Notes under the pieces: model-generated
Seen by the model: the letters and a program-made list of their open reading frames with translations, nothing else
Databases searched by the model: none
What the model was told of the DNA's origin: nothing
Shown: piece after piece, positions 9,791 through 18,550 of the stretch
Position numbering within the stretch: the stretch's first letter is position 1
Layout: each line of letters starts with the position of its first letter
Position numbers and translations under genes: made by a program
Assembly (NCBI GenBank): GCA_016937855.1
Contig: JAFGVU010000101.1
Location: forward strand, 18,811-82,810
Direction: 5' to 3'
Source of the DNA: Bacteroidales bacterium
GTDB lineage: Bacteria > Bacteroidota > Bacteroidia > Bacteroidales > ML635J-15
Length of the DNA stretch: 64,000 bases

Positions 9791-9860
9791 TGTAACAAAT
9801 GTTTGATAAATTTGTTACAAAACCACATAAATGTAACAAATATTTACTATTTTTGTTACA
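9791..9860 (+). promoter_or_regulatory. Double inverted-repeat operator of the AbiE operon
   Basis: Four copies of the 9-mer TGTAACAAA / TTTGTTACA form two 29-bp inverted repeats, 9791-9819 and 9832-9860, placed 41 bp apart. The second overlaps the -7 box at 9848-9855, so a bound protein would block the promoter. AbiEi antitoxins studied in streptococci bind two inverted repeats and repress their own operon, which fits; here the antitoxin gene follows at once. Confidence 0.8.
9848..9855 (+). promoter_or_regulatory. Bacteroidota -7 box (TATTTTTG) of the AbiE operon
   Basis: Exact TAnnTTTG match inside the second inverted repeat, 15 bp before the ATG at 9871. It favours that ATG over the in-frame ATG at 9799, which lies within the operator. 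Confidence 0.65.
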
Positions 9861-9870
9861 AATTTACATA

Positions 9871-10473
9871 ATGGTAAGCATAGAAAGAAAAATAAGAGAT
9901 CAAATTGAATCACTACCACGAGGTGAATTATTATTTCCTGTGGATTTTTTTAATCTCGGTTCGTCCGAAGCGATTAGAATATCATTGTTCCGGCTCGAGA
10001 AGGAAGGAGTGATTGTTAGAGTTGCACAAGGTATTTACGTTCGGCCAAAGGAAAGTCAATTAATTGGTCAAGTATTGCCTTCAGCAGAGGAGGTTGCAGA
10101 AGCAATTGCAAAAAGAGACAAAATAAGAACCATCCCAACTGGAATATATGCATTGAATGCGCTTGGTCTAAGCACTCAAGTGCCAACGAAAATTGTACTT
10201 CTTACAGATGGATCACCTCGTGAAATAAAAGTTGGAAAAAGAGTTATTGTATTTAAAAAAACTACTCCAAAAAATCTTCTTACAAAAGGAAAAATAAGTA
10301 GTTTGGCAATTCAGGCACTAAAAGAAATTGGTAATGGAAAGGTTTCTAGAGAAGAAGAAAATGCAATTATAAAACTACTTTTATCTGAACAACCTGACGA
10401 TTTAAAGCATGATATTATATTAGCCCCGGTATGGATTCAAAAAATAATGAAAAAAGCATTGACAAATGACTAA
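9871..10473 (+). CDS. AbiEi-like antitoxin / operon repressor (DUF6088 type)
   Basis: A 200-residue protein with an N-terminal winged-helix segment (EAIRISLFRLEKEGVIVRVAQGIYVRP near residues 35-60), the typical DNA-binding part of AbiEi-like antitoxins. The rest fits the DUF6088 antitoxin domain. It would neutralise the downstream nucleotidyltransferase (type IV toxin-antitoxin) and repress transcription through the inverted repeats just upstream. ATG 9871 is chosen over 9799 because the earlier start would put the operator and promoter inside the gene. The stop overlaps the toxin start by 8 bp, so translation is probably coupled. Confidence 0.85.
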   Translation: MVSIERKIRDQIESLPRGELLFPVDFFNLGSSEAIRISLFRLEKEGVIVRVAQGIYVRPKESQLIGQVLPSAEEVAEAIAKRDKIRTIPTGIYALNALGLSTQVPTKIVLLTDGSPREIKVGKRVIVFKKTTPKNLLTKGKISSLAIQALKEIGNGKVSREEENAIIKLLLSEQPDDLKHDIILAPVWIQKIMKKALTND

Positions 10474-11509
10474 GAATAAATTTAACTATTTAGACAATAG
10501 TGAGAAAGAAAACATCTTTCAGGAAGTTGGAAATCAAATTGGCATGAGCGCCTTTGCTGTGGAGAAAGACTGGTGGGTAAGTCGCACGCTAGATATCATA
10601 TTTAGTATGAGTATTGCACAACATTTGATTTTTAAAGGAGGTACGTCACTAAGTAAAGCATGGAAATTATTACAACGTTTTTCGGAAGATGTAGATCTTG
10701 CAATTGGTAAAGAATTTTTTATTTCTTCAAAAAAGCAAATTACGAAAAAGGAGATTACAAGTTTGAGAAAGCGTGCAGGGGCTTATTCAACTGGAATCTT
10801 TTTTGACGAGTTGCAGCAAAATTTCAAGGAACAAGGGTTTGCGAATCTTGGGTTTAAAGTTGTTGAAGCGAAAGACAGTGATCAAGACCCGAGGATAATA
10901 GAAATTTACTATCCGAATATTATTTCCGCACCATCCGAATATGTTTTACCTCGAGTTCAAATCGAAATTGGTTGTCGCTCTTTAATGGAACCATACTCAA
11001 TGCAAACTTTCGGCTCTTTGATTGACGAAATATTTATTGACAGAGATTTTGTTGCTCCCTTATTTAAGGTGCCAACTGCGAATCCTGAAAAAACATTTTT
11101 GGAAAAACTATTTTTATTACATGAAGAGTTTCAACGCCCCGATGAAAAAATGCGAGTAAATAGGCTAAGCAGGCATTTGTATGATATCTATCAGCTGACA
11201 AGAGTGGGAATTGAAATTACTGCGATTAATAATAAAGAACTGTATGAAACGATTGTTGTGCATCGTCACAAATTCTCGAAAGTAGGCGGCGTGGACTATA
11301 ATTTACACAAGCCAAGTACAATAAATCCTATACCAAATCAAAAAATTATTGACTCCTGGCGGATGGATTATGCAAAAATGCGCGAAGAAATGATTTACGA
11401 AAATAATCCTCCATCTTTCGATGAATTAATACATAACCTTATTGATTTAAAATCTAAATTAGTAAGTGTGGATTGGAAATTTGATTTGTTCTTTCCTATT
11501 CAGAGCTAA
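10466..11509 (+). CDS. AbiEii/AbiGii-type nucleotidyltransferase toxin
   Basis: A 347-residue protein of the AbiEii/AbiGii nucleotidyltransferase family, the toxin half of type IV systems. Homologues can transfer nucleotides to tRNA and halt growth during phage infection. The family core is visible: LIFKGGTSLSKAW near residue 55 and FSEDVDLAI about 15 residues later, giving the Gly-Gly-Thr-Ser and Asp-x-Asp motifs. A further conserved stretch, NPEKTFLEKLFLLHEEF, lies near 210. It overlaps the antitoxin by 8 bp. The pair sits between two exact 22-bp direct repeats, which suggests insertion as a unit. Confidence 0.87.
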   Translation: MTKNKFNYLDNSEKENIFQEVGNQIGMSAFAVEKDWWVSRTLDIIFSMSIAQHLIFKGGTSLSKAWKLLQRFSEDVDLAIGKEFFISSKKQITKKEITSLRKRAGAYSTGIFFDELQQNFKEQGFANLGFKVVEAKDSDQDPRIIEIYYPNIISAPSEYVLPRVQIEIGCRSLMEPYSMQTFGSLIDEIFIDRDFVAPLFKVPTANPEKTFLEKLFLLHEEFQRPDEKMRVNRLSRHLYDIYQLTRVGIEITAINNKELYETIVVHRHKFSKVGGVDYNLHKPSTINPIPNQKIIDSWRMDYAKMREEMIYENNPPSFDELIHNLIDLKSKLVSVDWKFDLFFPIQS

Positions 11510-11520
11510 AGTCTCCAGTA

Positions 11521-11542
11521 GGGAAATTGGTGGTGGAGTAGG
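11521..11542 (+). repeat. 22-bp direct repeat, right copy, bracketing the AbiE cassette
   Basis: Exact copy of 9753-9774. Here it is not part of any gene: it lies 11 bp after the toxin stop and carries an orphan reading of the sorting-domain end (GKLVVE, stop). Confidence 0.85.
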
Positions 11543-11609
11543 AATATTTATTTTTGCAGTAATACGACAAAGCAAATTGTTTTTAATATAAGGGCAACGA
11601 AATATTTGT

Positions 11610-11617
11610 TATATTTG
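11610..11617 (+). promoter_or_regulatory. Bacteroidota -7 box (TATATTTG) for the T9SS gene at 11637
   Basis: Exact TAnnTTTG match 19 bp before the ATG. It lies downstream of the right 22-bp repeat, so this gene has its own promoter independent of the AbiE cassette. Confidence 0.65.
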
Positions 11618-11636
11618 TCTATTAAAACAAAAAATC

Positions 11637-12854
11637 ATGAAAAACACACTAACCGCAATTGCCTTTATTTTAGTATTCGTAAATATTTCGTATTCGCAAC
11701 AAAATTGCGCAGATGCAATTGAAATCACATTTGAAGAGTATTCTACATGTGGACAGATAGCAATAACAAATGCCAACTTAACAGATGCCGTTCCATCAAT
11801 AGATTTGCCATCTCCAGAATGCGGTAACTTTGACGCAAGCACAAATGATCTTTGGTATTTAATAACAGTTCCCGATGGAGTAACAGAACTTGCGTTTCAT
11901 GTAATGAATGCACCAACACCTATGCCGCTTGACGAATATCATCATCAGCCAGGTTTAGCTATTTATTCCGGGGAATGTGGAAATCTTACTTTACTAAATT
12001 GCTTTTATGAGGAAGGTAATTTTATAAATAATGGTGAAATTAGATTCGAAATAATTTCAGGACTTACCCCTGGAGAAGTAATCTTTCTAAGAGTTTGGGA
12101 TATGAATAATTTTGCTGTTCCATTTTTCATAGCAGCATCTGTTCGAACAGAGATACCTGAACATAGTTGTGAAACTCCTGCTTTGCTAAGCGATGGAGGT
12201 TGTAACATACTTGCTCCCAAAGGAACTATTAATGCTCCAGAAGAGTGTGGCTGGAATGTTTCTGATAATACAATTTACTACTATTTTGTAGTCAATCAAT
12301 CTGATCTGCAACCTGTAATAATTGATGCAAATTATGTTTTTTGCTTTGAAAATGGTAGTTCAATAGAAAACCCTGATGAATCTGAACTACAAATGGCTAT
12401 ATATAAATGGAACGAAGTCGATTGTACTGGAGTTGGAGGTTCTGACGAATCAACATATTTTGGCTGTAACAATGGGACGGGAATGGTTAGTTTATCAGCA
12501 CAACTTGATCCAGGATCATATATCCTTGCGATAGACGGTTATAGCACAATAACCGGAAACTCTTTATGCACTTTTGAGTTTAGTACAAATTTCACTAACA
12601 GTATTTTTAGTTTCAATAATACTTTAGACTTAACAAACAGCATCTTCCCTAACCCCGCCACAAATTCTTTTATTATAAAATCAGCAAATACCCCTGCAAA
12701 TGTACAAGTCTTTGACCTTAACGGAAAACTTGTAAAATCAATTAACAATTATTCGGGTGAAAATATTGATATTACCGACTTACAAGGTGGAATTTACTTT
12801 GTAAAACTTATTGCTGGCGATAAGATTTCGGTTGGGAAATTGATGGTGGAGTAA
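11637..12854 (+). CDS. Secreted protein with T9SS sorting domain
   Basis: A 405-residue protein with signal peptide MKNTLTAIAFILVFVNISYSQ and a T9SS type A sorting domain at 331-405 (SIFPNPATNSFIIKS), so it is exported through the outer membrane. The body (about 22-325) is cysteine-containing and beta-rich, with two similar halves (CADAIEITFEEYSTC and later CETPALLSDGGC) that look like pre-peptidase C-terminal or related carbohydrate-binding segments. No catalytic motif is seen. Only its sorting domain resembles the giant gene upstream. Confidence 0.82.
   Translation: MKNTLTAIAFILVFVNISYSQQNCADAIEITFEEYSTCGQIAITNANLTDAVPSIDLPSPECGNFDASTNDLWYLITVPDGVTELAFHVMNAPTPMPLDEYHHQPGLAIYSGECGNLTLLNCFYEEGNFINNGEIRFEIISGLTPGEVIFLRVWDMNNFAVPFFIAASVRTEIPEHSCETPALLSDGGCNILAPKGTINAPEECGWNVSDNTIYYYFVVNQSDLQPVIIDANYVFCFENGSSIENPDESELQMAIYKWNEVDCTGVGGSDESTYFGCNNGTGMVSLSAQLDPGSYILAIDGYSTITGNSLCTFEFSTNFTNSIFSFNNTLDLTNSIFPNPATNSFIIKSANTPANVQVFDLNGKLVKSINNYSGENIDITDLQGGIYFVKLIAGDKISVGKLMVE
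12629..12854 (+). repeat. Duplicated T9SS sorting-domain cassette, copy 2
   Basis: Ungapped partner of 9548-9773 (about 13 mismatches in 226 bp by eye). The orphan remnant at 4560-4621 is closer to this copy than to copy 1. Confidence 0.85.
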
Positions 12855-13221
12855 ACTTACTCATTTGTAGTATTTTAGGATAATTTGTATTTTTAGGGCT
12901 GGTTTGTGATAAGAATATGTATTATAATAAATTCTTCTATCGAGCCAACAAAATAATTACTATCTTTCTCCTCCAAAACCTTGCTTTTTATAAAAAATTC
13001 TACTTAATTTGCTATAAGTAATAAAATATACTATACACCCGATAAATGATAAAAGGTAAAGATATACAACAAGCGTTTAATGGCTTTGGTCCCGATAATT
13101 TCGAGATGTGTGAGGTGGGAGGTGTAGGTGTGAGCGGGTTACCAGCAAGCATAAAACCTCCACCGATCCTATTTACAAATATCTACACTTCATATCTTAA
13201 ACTTTTTAAAAGAACTTAATT
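12855..13221. other. Intergenic region with a weak 57-codon ORF
   Basis: No clear promoter box or terminator is seen. One open frame runs from ATG 13046 to TAA 13219 (begins MIKGKDIQQAFNGFG) and ends 2 bp before the next gene. It has no recognisable domain and no visible promoter, so it could be a leader ORF, a decayed gene end or chance. Confidence 0.3.
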
Positions 13222-15711
13222 ATGAAATGCATTATAACAAGTTCCATTATTTTCCTTTTTCTAGGTTTAAATGTGATGTTTTCGCAAATAGTTGCCGACA
13301 CTTTCTATGTTCCTAATTATCCAATACCTCAAATCTACTACACTGACGATGCTCCCGAACTTAAAGATGATGCATGGAACCATACTTTAAAATATTTTCC
13401 GGATAGTATAATTTGCCAACTAGGATCAACCTGTGGTCAAGTTACCAGTATTTTCAATTGCTTAACTTATATGTTTAACAGAGCTTATAACAGAGAAGCT
13501 GATTCAAGTAATACTTTCCCTCCAAATCATACATTTAATCAAATTAGCAAATACTATGGAGTAAACTCATTTGACTCTTGGAATATTGTAAAAAGCCAGG
13601 GGCATCCCAGCCAATTAGAATATGAAACAATTAATTTTAACGCTGTTCATTTTTACGGAGAATTCAATCACGATCATGTTTTTCAATTCTGGATGAATGG
13701 TTATGATAATTATTACAAGTCTTTCTTTAACAGAATTTCAGAATATTATAGTTTAAATGTAAATTCAGATGAAGACCTAAAACTTCTACAGCACTTCTTT
13801 AGCGATGGATTTGACGAAGGTTCAGATAGTGGTGGCATTGCAATAGTTTACACTAATGGTCATATATTACAAATGTATGCCGGTTATCGGATATGGGAAC
13901 CGGAACTTCACATCGGAAACACCACCAACAAAAATTATTGTTATGTGGTTGATTATCTATATCCATACACAGACCGTTATTTCAGTCATAGTTTAACAAT
14001 AAATGGATATTACAAAAATGACTCTGTTGATTTCAATGATGATGGCATTATATCAGATACTATTGACATAAACAATGATGGTATAATAGATTTTCACGAC
14101 AATGAAACAGTTTTATGGATAATTACAAACTCTGTCGGATATGGACCAATCATGTTATTAAAGTATGATGCAATAGAACATTTCTGGAATCAACAAGTGT
14201 TTTTTGCAGTTCCTGATATTTACTATCAACCAGAATTAACGTTTAAGATTAAACTTAAGCATTCTGAAAGAGGAGATATAAAAATTAGTGCCGGTATTTC
14301 CTCTGATTTGAAGTCTGAAAAACCTGAAATAGAAATTGATTTTCCTGTATTTAACTTTCAAGGCGGAGATGTGTGCATGACCGGAGTTGATTCCCTTGCA
14401 GAACCAAATGTGCTGGAATTTGGTATTGATATTACAGATTTGAAAAACTATATTTCAGAACCTGGCACATATAAAGTCTTTATGCGTATCGAAAACGAAG
14501 GTTTGGCTGAAGGAGAATTACAATTCGCTTCAATAATTGATTATTCAAGTGGACAAGCTGTTGAAAAAAAACTTGTCAATTCCTCAGAGATTCTACCTAG
14601 AATTTTTGACAATTATTATTCTGAAATACTATACTTACAACCCCGAGATTTTAATAATCACATACATATCTCAAACGAAAGTTTATACACACTTGAAACA
14701 AATACCTCTTTTTCGCTTAACCTGGAAGCTATTTACGGCCAGCCACCTTATGAATTTTATATACTTGATACTAATGAGTATCTGGTAGAGTTATCAAAAA
14801 AAGAATTTCCATCTGATGAAGGTTTTATATATGACACAATCAAATCAGTTGACATAAACCCCGACTGGTACATCCCATTTGCACGGGAAGATTGGGACCA
14901 AATTCATCTTTTTAGTACCGGGGAATTAAGGTTTAGAAATGATACTATTTCAGATATAGAGTTATATCCATATCAAAATAATATGCGAGATGAGAGGAAA
15001 CTTGATTTTATGCCATTCGAGATTGATAAACTATATATCAAAGACCGGCCAATAGCATTTAATCTAACAAATAGTAAAATTCAGGTTTTCATAAAAAACT
15101 TCTTTAAGATAGAAGGGCAGGAAGACGAAATTAAACACGAAAGCTACATCGAAATGTCCAAAGATGGCGTAATAGAGATCATATATGCAGACACAGTCCC
15201 AAGTTATTCTATTTTCGCAAATATCAAAACAAACTGCAATAAGTATTTCATCCCATTCGACATCTCAATTGCAGGAACATACAACACTGTTACCTTCACT
15301 CCTAATCCTATTGACAGTTTATTTACTATTGACAATGCCGGTGTTTTAAGAATGCAACCAGTTTCTGAACCCGGTAAATACGAAACTTATGTACTTGCTC
15401 GTGATGCAAACGGGCAAGAGTTTACAAAACGAATAGAAGTAAATGTTATTGATGAAAACATCATCGGAAATTTATATCCCAATCCAACAAAAGGCAACTT
15501 ATATTGCGATATTTATAATCCAATAAAACAAAATACTACAATAGAGATTTTTACAATTTCCGGACAATGTGTTTATAAAGAAAGTCTATTGCTTGCAGCT
15601 GGTATCAACGAACATATTTTTGACACTTCACATTTTGGGCAAGGAGTTTACCTTTTAAAAATCAGTATGGGAAAAGAATCACAAACGCAAAGATTTGTAG
15701 TTACTAAATAA
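13222..15711 (+). CDS. Secreted papain-like (C1A-type) cysteine peptidase with T9SS sorting domain
   Basis: An 829-residue protein with signal peptide MKCIITSSIIFLFLGLNVMFSQ. Three papain landmarks occur in order: CQLGSTCGQ (Gln66, Cys71, oxyanion glutamine and nucleophile), FSHSLTINGYY (His256), and LWIITNSVGYGP (Asn303, matching the NSWG motif with Trp changed to Val). Between His and Asn lies an insert, residues 270-293, with two dockerin/EF-hand-like calcium loops (DFNDDGII and DINNDGIID). A cadherin-like segment follows near 700, and a T9SS domain (NLYPNPTKGNLY) ends the protein. The peptidase call rests on motif order; the Gln-Cys spacing is one residue shorter than in papain, so activity is uncertain. 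Confidence 0.72.
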   Translation: MKCIITSSIIFLFLGLNVMFSQIVADTFYVPNYPIPQIYYTDDAPELKDDAWNHTLKYFPDSIICQLGSTCGQVTSIFNCLTYMFNRAYNREADSSNTFPPNHTFNQISKYYGVNSFDSWNIVKSQGHPSQLEYETINFNAVHFYGEFNHDHVFQFWMNGYDNYYKSFFNRISEYYSLNVNSDEDLKLLQHFFSDGFDEGSDSGGIAIVYTNGHILQMYAGYRIWEPELHIGNTTNKNYCYVVDYLYPYTDRYFSHSLTINGYYKNDSVDFNDDGIISDTIDINNDGIIDFHDNETVLWIITNSVGYGPIMLLKYDAIEHFWNQQVFFAVPDIYYQPELTFKIKLKHSERGDIKISAGISSDLKSEKPEIEIDFPVFNFQGGDVCMTGVDSLAEPNVLEFGIDITDLKNYISEPGTYKVFMRIENEGLAEGELQFASIIDYSSGQAVEKKLVNSSEILPRIFDNYYSEILYLQPRDFNNHIHISNESLYTLETNTSFSLNLEAIYGQPPYEFYILDTNEYLVELSKKEFPSDEGFIYDTIKSVDINPDWYIPFAREDWDQIHLFSTGELRFRNDTISDIELYPYQNNMRDERKLDFMPFEIDKLYIKDRPIAFNLTNSKIQVFIKNFFKIEGQEDEIKHESYIEMSKDGVIEIIYADTVPSYSIFANIKTNCNKYFIPFDISIAGTYNTVTFTPNPIDSLFTIDNAGVLRMQPVSEPGKYETYVLARDANGQEFTKRIEVNVIDENIIGNLYPNPTKGNLYCDIYNPIKQNTTIEIFTISGQCVYKESLLLAAGINEHIFDTSHFGQGVYLLKISMGKESQTQRFVVTK

Positions 15712-15989
15712 TCTAAAGGTTTACACAAACTCATATTCCGGAAGGAAAGAGTAAGAGAAGATAATACTAGTTTATAAAAATCGAAAATACAAATTATATA
15801 TTAAATAAATATAACAAAAATGCTAGCTGTTAACAACACCTATATTCCATGTAGAGTTTTATGCTGGTAATTCTGGAAGTCGAGCTTCCATTAACCGCCA
15901 AATTTTGTAATTTACTCACCATTTAATTATTTTGATACTCAAGATGAAATTCACAAAGATGATCGTCCTAAATAGTTGCCATAATTTTA
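15712..15989. other. Intergenic spacer before corA
   Basis: AT-rich with no ORF of note, and no terminator recognised after the peptidase gene. Its right end carries the corA promoter. Confidence 0.4.
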
Positions 15990-15997
15990 TATCTTTG
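15990..15997 (+). promoter_or_regulatory. Bacteroidota -7 box (TATCTTTG) for corA
   Basis: Exact TAnnTTTG match 17 bp before the ATG at 16015. Confidence 0.7.
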
Positions 15998-16014
15998 AAT
16001 ACAAATTATTTCTA

Positions 16015-17076
16015 ATGATAAACTTAAAACGAAATAAATCGAAAGTTGGATTACCTCCAGGAAGTCTTGTATTTAGCGGAACTGAACGCAGTCACGACAT
16101 TTCAATTGAGCACATCGCCTATTCTACAACTGAATATTTTGAAGAAACTATACATTCCATCAAAGAAATAGATATTTCTCCCGATTCCGGCAAAGTGCAT
16201 TGGATAAACTTAAACGGTGTACATGATTCTGATTTGATTAAAAATATCGGCGAAAAATTTAATATTCATAAACTTGTACTCGAAGACGTTCTTAATACCC
16301 ACCAACGGCCAAAAGTTGATATTTACGACGAGCATATTTTTGCAGTAATAAAAATGTTGGTTTACAATAAAACCGATAAAAGTGTTGACTCAGAACAAGT
16401 GAGTATTGTCGCCGGAAGTAATTACCTTATTTCTTTTCAAGAAAAAACCGGAGATGTTTTTGAGCCATTACGTAAAAGAATAAAAACCGCCAGCGGTAAA
16501 ATCAGAACTCTAGGGTCAGATTACTTACTTTATGCAATTCTCGACATTATTATTGATAACTATTTTATCCTTCTCGAAAACCTTGGTGATGAAGTCGAAA
16601 AATATGAAACCGAGCTAATTGATAACGCGAATAAAGACATCCTTAACAGAATATACTACCTCAAACGCGAAAACCTTCTATTGAGAAATGCTGTTTGGCC
16701 TGTTAGGGAACTTGTTTCACAATTCGAGAAAACCGAATCGACTCTTATAAAAAAGAAAAATCTAATCTATTTCCGCGATTTGTATGATCATACAATTCAG
16801 GTAATTGATAATGTTGAGATTTATCGAGATTTATTATCTGGCTTAATCGAACTGTATTATACCGGAACCAGTAATAAAACCAACGAGGTAATGAAAGTGC
16901 TGACAATCATTTCAACCATTTTTATCCCATTAACATTTATTGCCGGTGTTTATGGAATGAACTTTAAATATATGCCCGAACTTGAATGGCATTGGGCTTA
17001 CTTTAGTGTTTTAGGTTTAATGATTGTAATATTTATACTAATGATTTGGTACTTTAAACGTAAAAAATGGCTGTAA
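16015..17076 (+). CDS. corA: CorA-type Mg2+/Co2+ transporter
   Basis: A 353-residue inner-membrane channel for Mg2+ (and Co2+). The large N-terminal cytoplasmic domain is followed by two C-terminal membrane segments. The signature YGMN sits at the end of the first (FIPLTFIAGVYGMNF), then the loop KYMPELEWHW and the second segment, ending in the basic tail YFKRKKWL. Length and layout are normal for the family. It faces the leftward sugar operon convergently, 59 bp apart, with no strong terminator visible between them. Confidence 0.95.
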   Translation: MINLKRNKSKVGLPPGSLVFSGTERSHDISIEHIAYSTTEYFEETIHSIKEIDISPDSGKVHWINLNGVHDSDLIKNIGEKFNIHKLVLEDVLNTHQRPKVDIYDEHIFAVIKMLVYNKTDKSVDSEQVSIVAGSNYLISFQEKTGDVFEPLRKRIKTASGKIRTLGSDYLLYAILDIIIDNYFILLENLGDEVEKYETELIDNANKDILNRIYYLKRENLLLRNAVWPVRELVSQFEKTESTLIKKKNLIYFRDLYDHTIQVIDNVEIYRDLLSGLIELYYTGTSNKTNEVMKVLTIISTIFIPLTFIAGVYGMNFKYMPELEWHWAYFSVLGLMIVIFILMIWYFKRKKWL

Positions 17077-17135
17077 ATGCAATCGCAAATCCCCGCCAGC
17101 CTGTGAGCTCGCGCTAAAGGTTCAGTAGCCCCTAA

Positions 17136-17999
17136 TTACAATTTTTCCAACATTAGACGACAAGAATTTGTCCAATAGGGGATTTCAACCCCAAAGACAT
17201 CAACTATTTTACGTTTATCTAAAACGCTATATGCAGGACGCTGTGCTTTAGTAACAAATTCACTGCTTCGTACCGCAAAAACAGGAGTTGCAATTTTGTT
17301 TTCCTGCAATAAAAACACAGCAAAATCATACCACGAGCAAACGCCAAGATCTGAATAATGATAAATTCCCGATTGCCACATATTATCCGAAAAATAGTTG
17401 TTTACAATTGTTAAAATTGCATTTGCAAGACTTCCGGCATAAGTTGGTGTTCCAACCTGATCGAAAACAACATTCAGGCTTTGTTTTTGTGTTGCGAGCC
17501 GTAATATTGTTTTTGCAAAATTATGTCCGTATTCGCTGTACAGCCACGATGTGCGAATAATCACACTTTCCGGGGCATTGTTTAAAACCTGCTTTTCGCC
17601 TTCGAGCTTTGATTTGCCGTAAACAGAGACAGGATTTTCTATATCCGTTTCGGTGTAGGGCGTGTTTGCTGATCCATCAAAAACGTAATCAGTTGAAATG
17701 TGTATTAATTTGATTTTATTTTGGCTCGCAATTTCTGCTAAAAATCCTGGACCAAAAGCATTTACCTTGTATGCATTTTCTGCGTCATCTTCGGCTTTGT
17801 CAACAGCAGTGTATGCAGCGCAGTTTACTATTAAGTCGATTCGATGATTATTGAAAATTTTCTCGATTTGATTTTTATCTGTGATATCAGTTTCGGGAAG
17901 GTCGCATGCAATTATGTTTAGTGATGAAAAATCAACAGCTAGATCAGAGAGCTTTTGCCCTAATTGTCCTTTTGCTCCGGTTATCAGAATGTTCCTCAT
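17136..17999 (-). CDS. rfbD: dTDP-4-dehydrorhamnose reductase
   Basis: A 287-residue short-chain dehydrogenase that makes dTDP-L-rhamnose, the last step of the pathway. It has the Rossmann motif TGAKGQLGQKL at the N-terminus, the family stretch VNCAAYTAVDKAED, the catalytic STDYVFDG and the YGKSKLEGE (Tyr-x3-Lys) motif. It is the last gene of the operon and its start overlaps the rfbC stop by 4 bp (ATGA type), so translation is coupled. Confidence 0.95.
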   Translation of the reverse strand: MRNILITGAKGQLGQKLSDLAVDFSSLNIIACDLPETDITDKNQIEKIFNNHRIDLIVNCAAYTAVDKAEDDAENAYKVNAFGPGFLAEIASQNKIKLIHISTDYVFDGSANTPYTETDIENPVSVYGKSKLEGEKQVLNNAPESVIIRTSWLYSEYGHNFAKTILRLATQKQSLNVVFDQVGTPTYAGSLANAILTIVNNYFSDNMWQSGIYHYSDLGVCSWYDFAVFLLQENKIATPVFAVRSSEFVTKAQRPAYSVLDKRKIVDVFGVEIPYWTNSCRLMLEKL

Positions 18000-18550
18000 A
18001 TAGTAAAATTCTTTTCAGAAACTGCAAATGCAGGATTTTTGGTGTCTTTATCTGAAATTATGCGGTCTTGTGCTGCAATTTGCCAATCGATTTTAAGATC
18101 GGGGTCATCAAATTTAATTCCTCTTTCCGAATTTGGATTGTAATACTCGTCGCACAAATATGAGAAAACTGCTCTTTCGGATAAAACTGCAAATCCATGA
18201 GCAAATCCTTTTGGGATAAAAAATTGCAATTTATTTTCGCCGCTAAGTTCAACAGCATGATGCATCCCATAAGTTGGAGAGCCTTGTCGTAAATCAACCG
18301 CAACATCAAGCACTTTGCCGTAAACCACTCTCACTAGCTTCGACTGTGCATGTGGATTTAATTGATAATGCAATCCTCTGATAACTCCGTATCCCGAGCT
18401 GGATTCATTGTGTTGAATAGGATTAAAAATAAGCTTATTTTCCAAGGCTAACTTCTGATTCCACGACTCAAAAAAGTAACCACGTTTATCCTCAAAAACT
18501 TTTGGTTCAATAACAACTAATCCTTTAATATTTGTTTCTTTAATTATCAT
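17996..18550 (-). CDS. rfbC: dTDP-4-dehydrorhamnose 3,5-epimerase
   Basis: A 184-residue cupin enzyme acting before RfbD. Family landmarks are [10 protein letters not shown] near the N-terminus, the catalytic His in [18 protein letters not shown], and later [15 protein letters not shown]. It overlaps rfbA upstream and rfbD downstream by 4 bp each, so the three are a tightly coupled operon. Confidence 0.95.
   Translation of the reverse strand: MIIKETNIKGLVVIEPKVFEDKRGYFFESWNQKLALENKLIFNPIQHNESSSGYGVIRGLHYQLNPHAQSKLVRVVYGKVLDVAVDLRQGSPTYGMHHAVELSGENKLQFFIPKGFAHGFAVLSERAVFSYLCDEYYNPNSERGIKFDDPDLKIDWQIAAQDRIISDKDTKNPAFAVSEKNFTI

Noticed and set aside
9799-9870. Longer start for the AbiEi-like gene at 9799
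   Set aside because: The extension would place the operator and the -7 box inside the coding region, and the extra residues are not part of the family.
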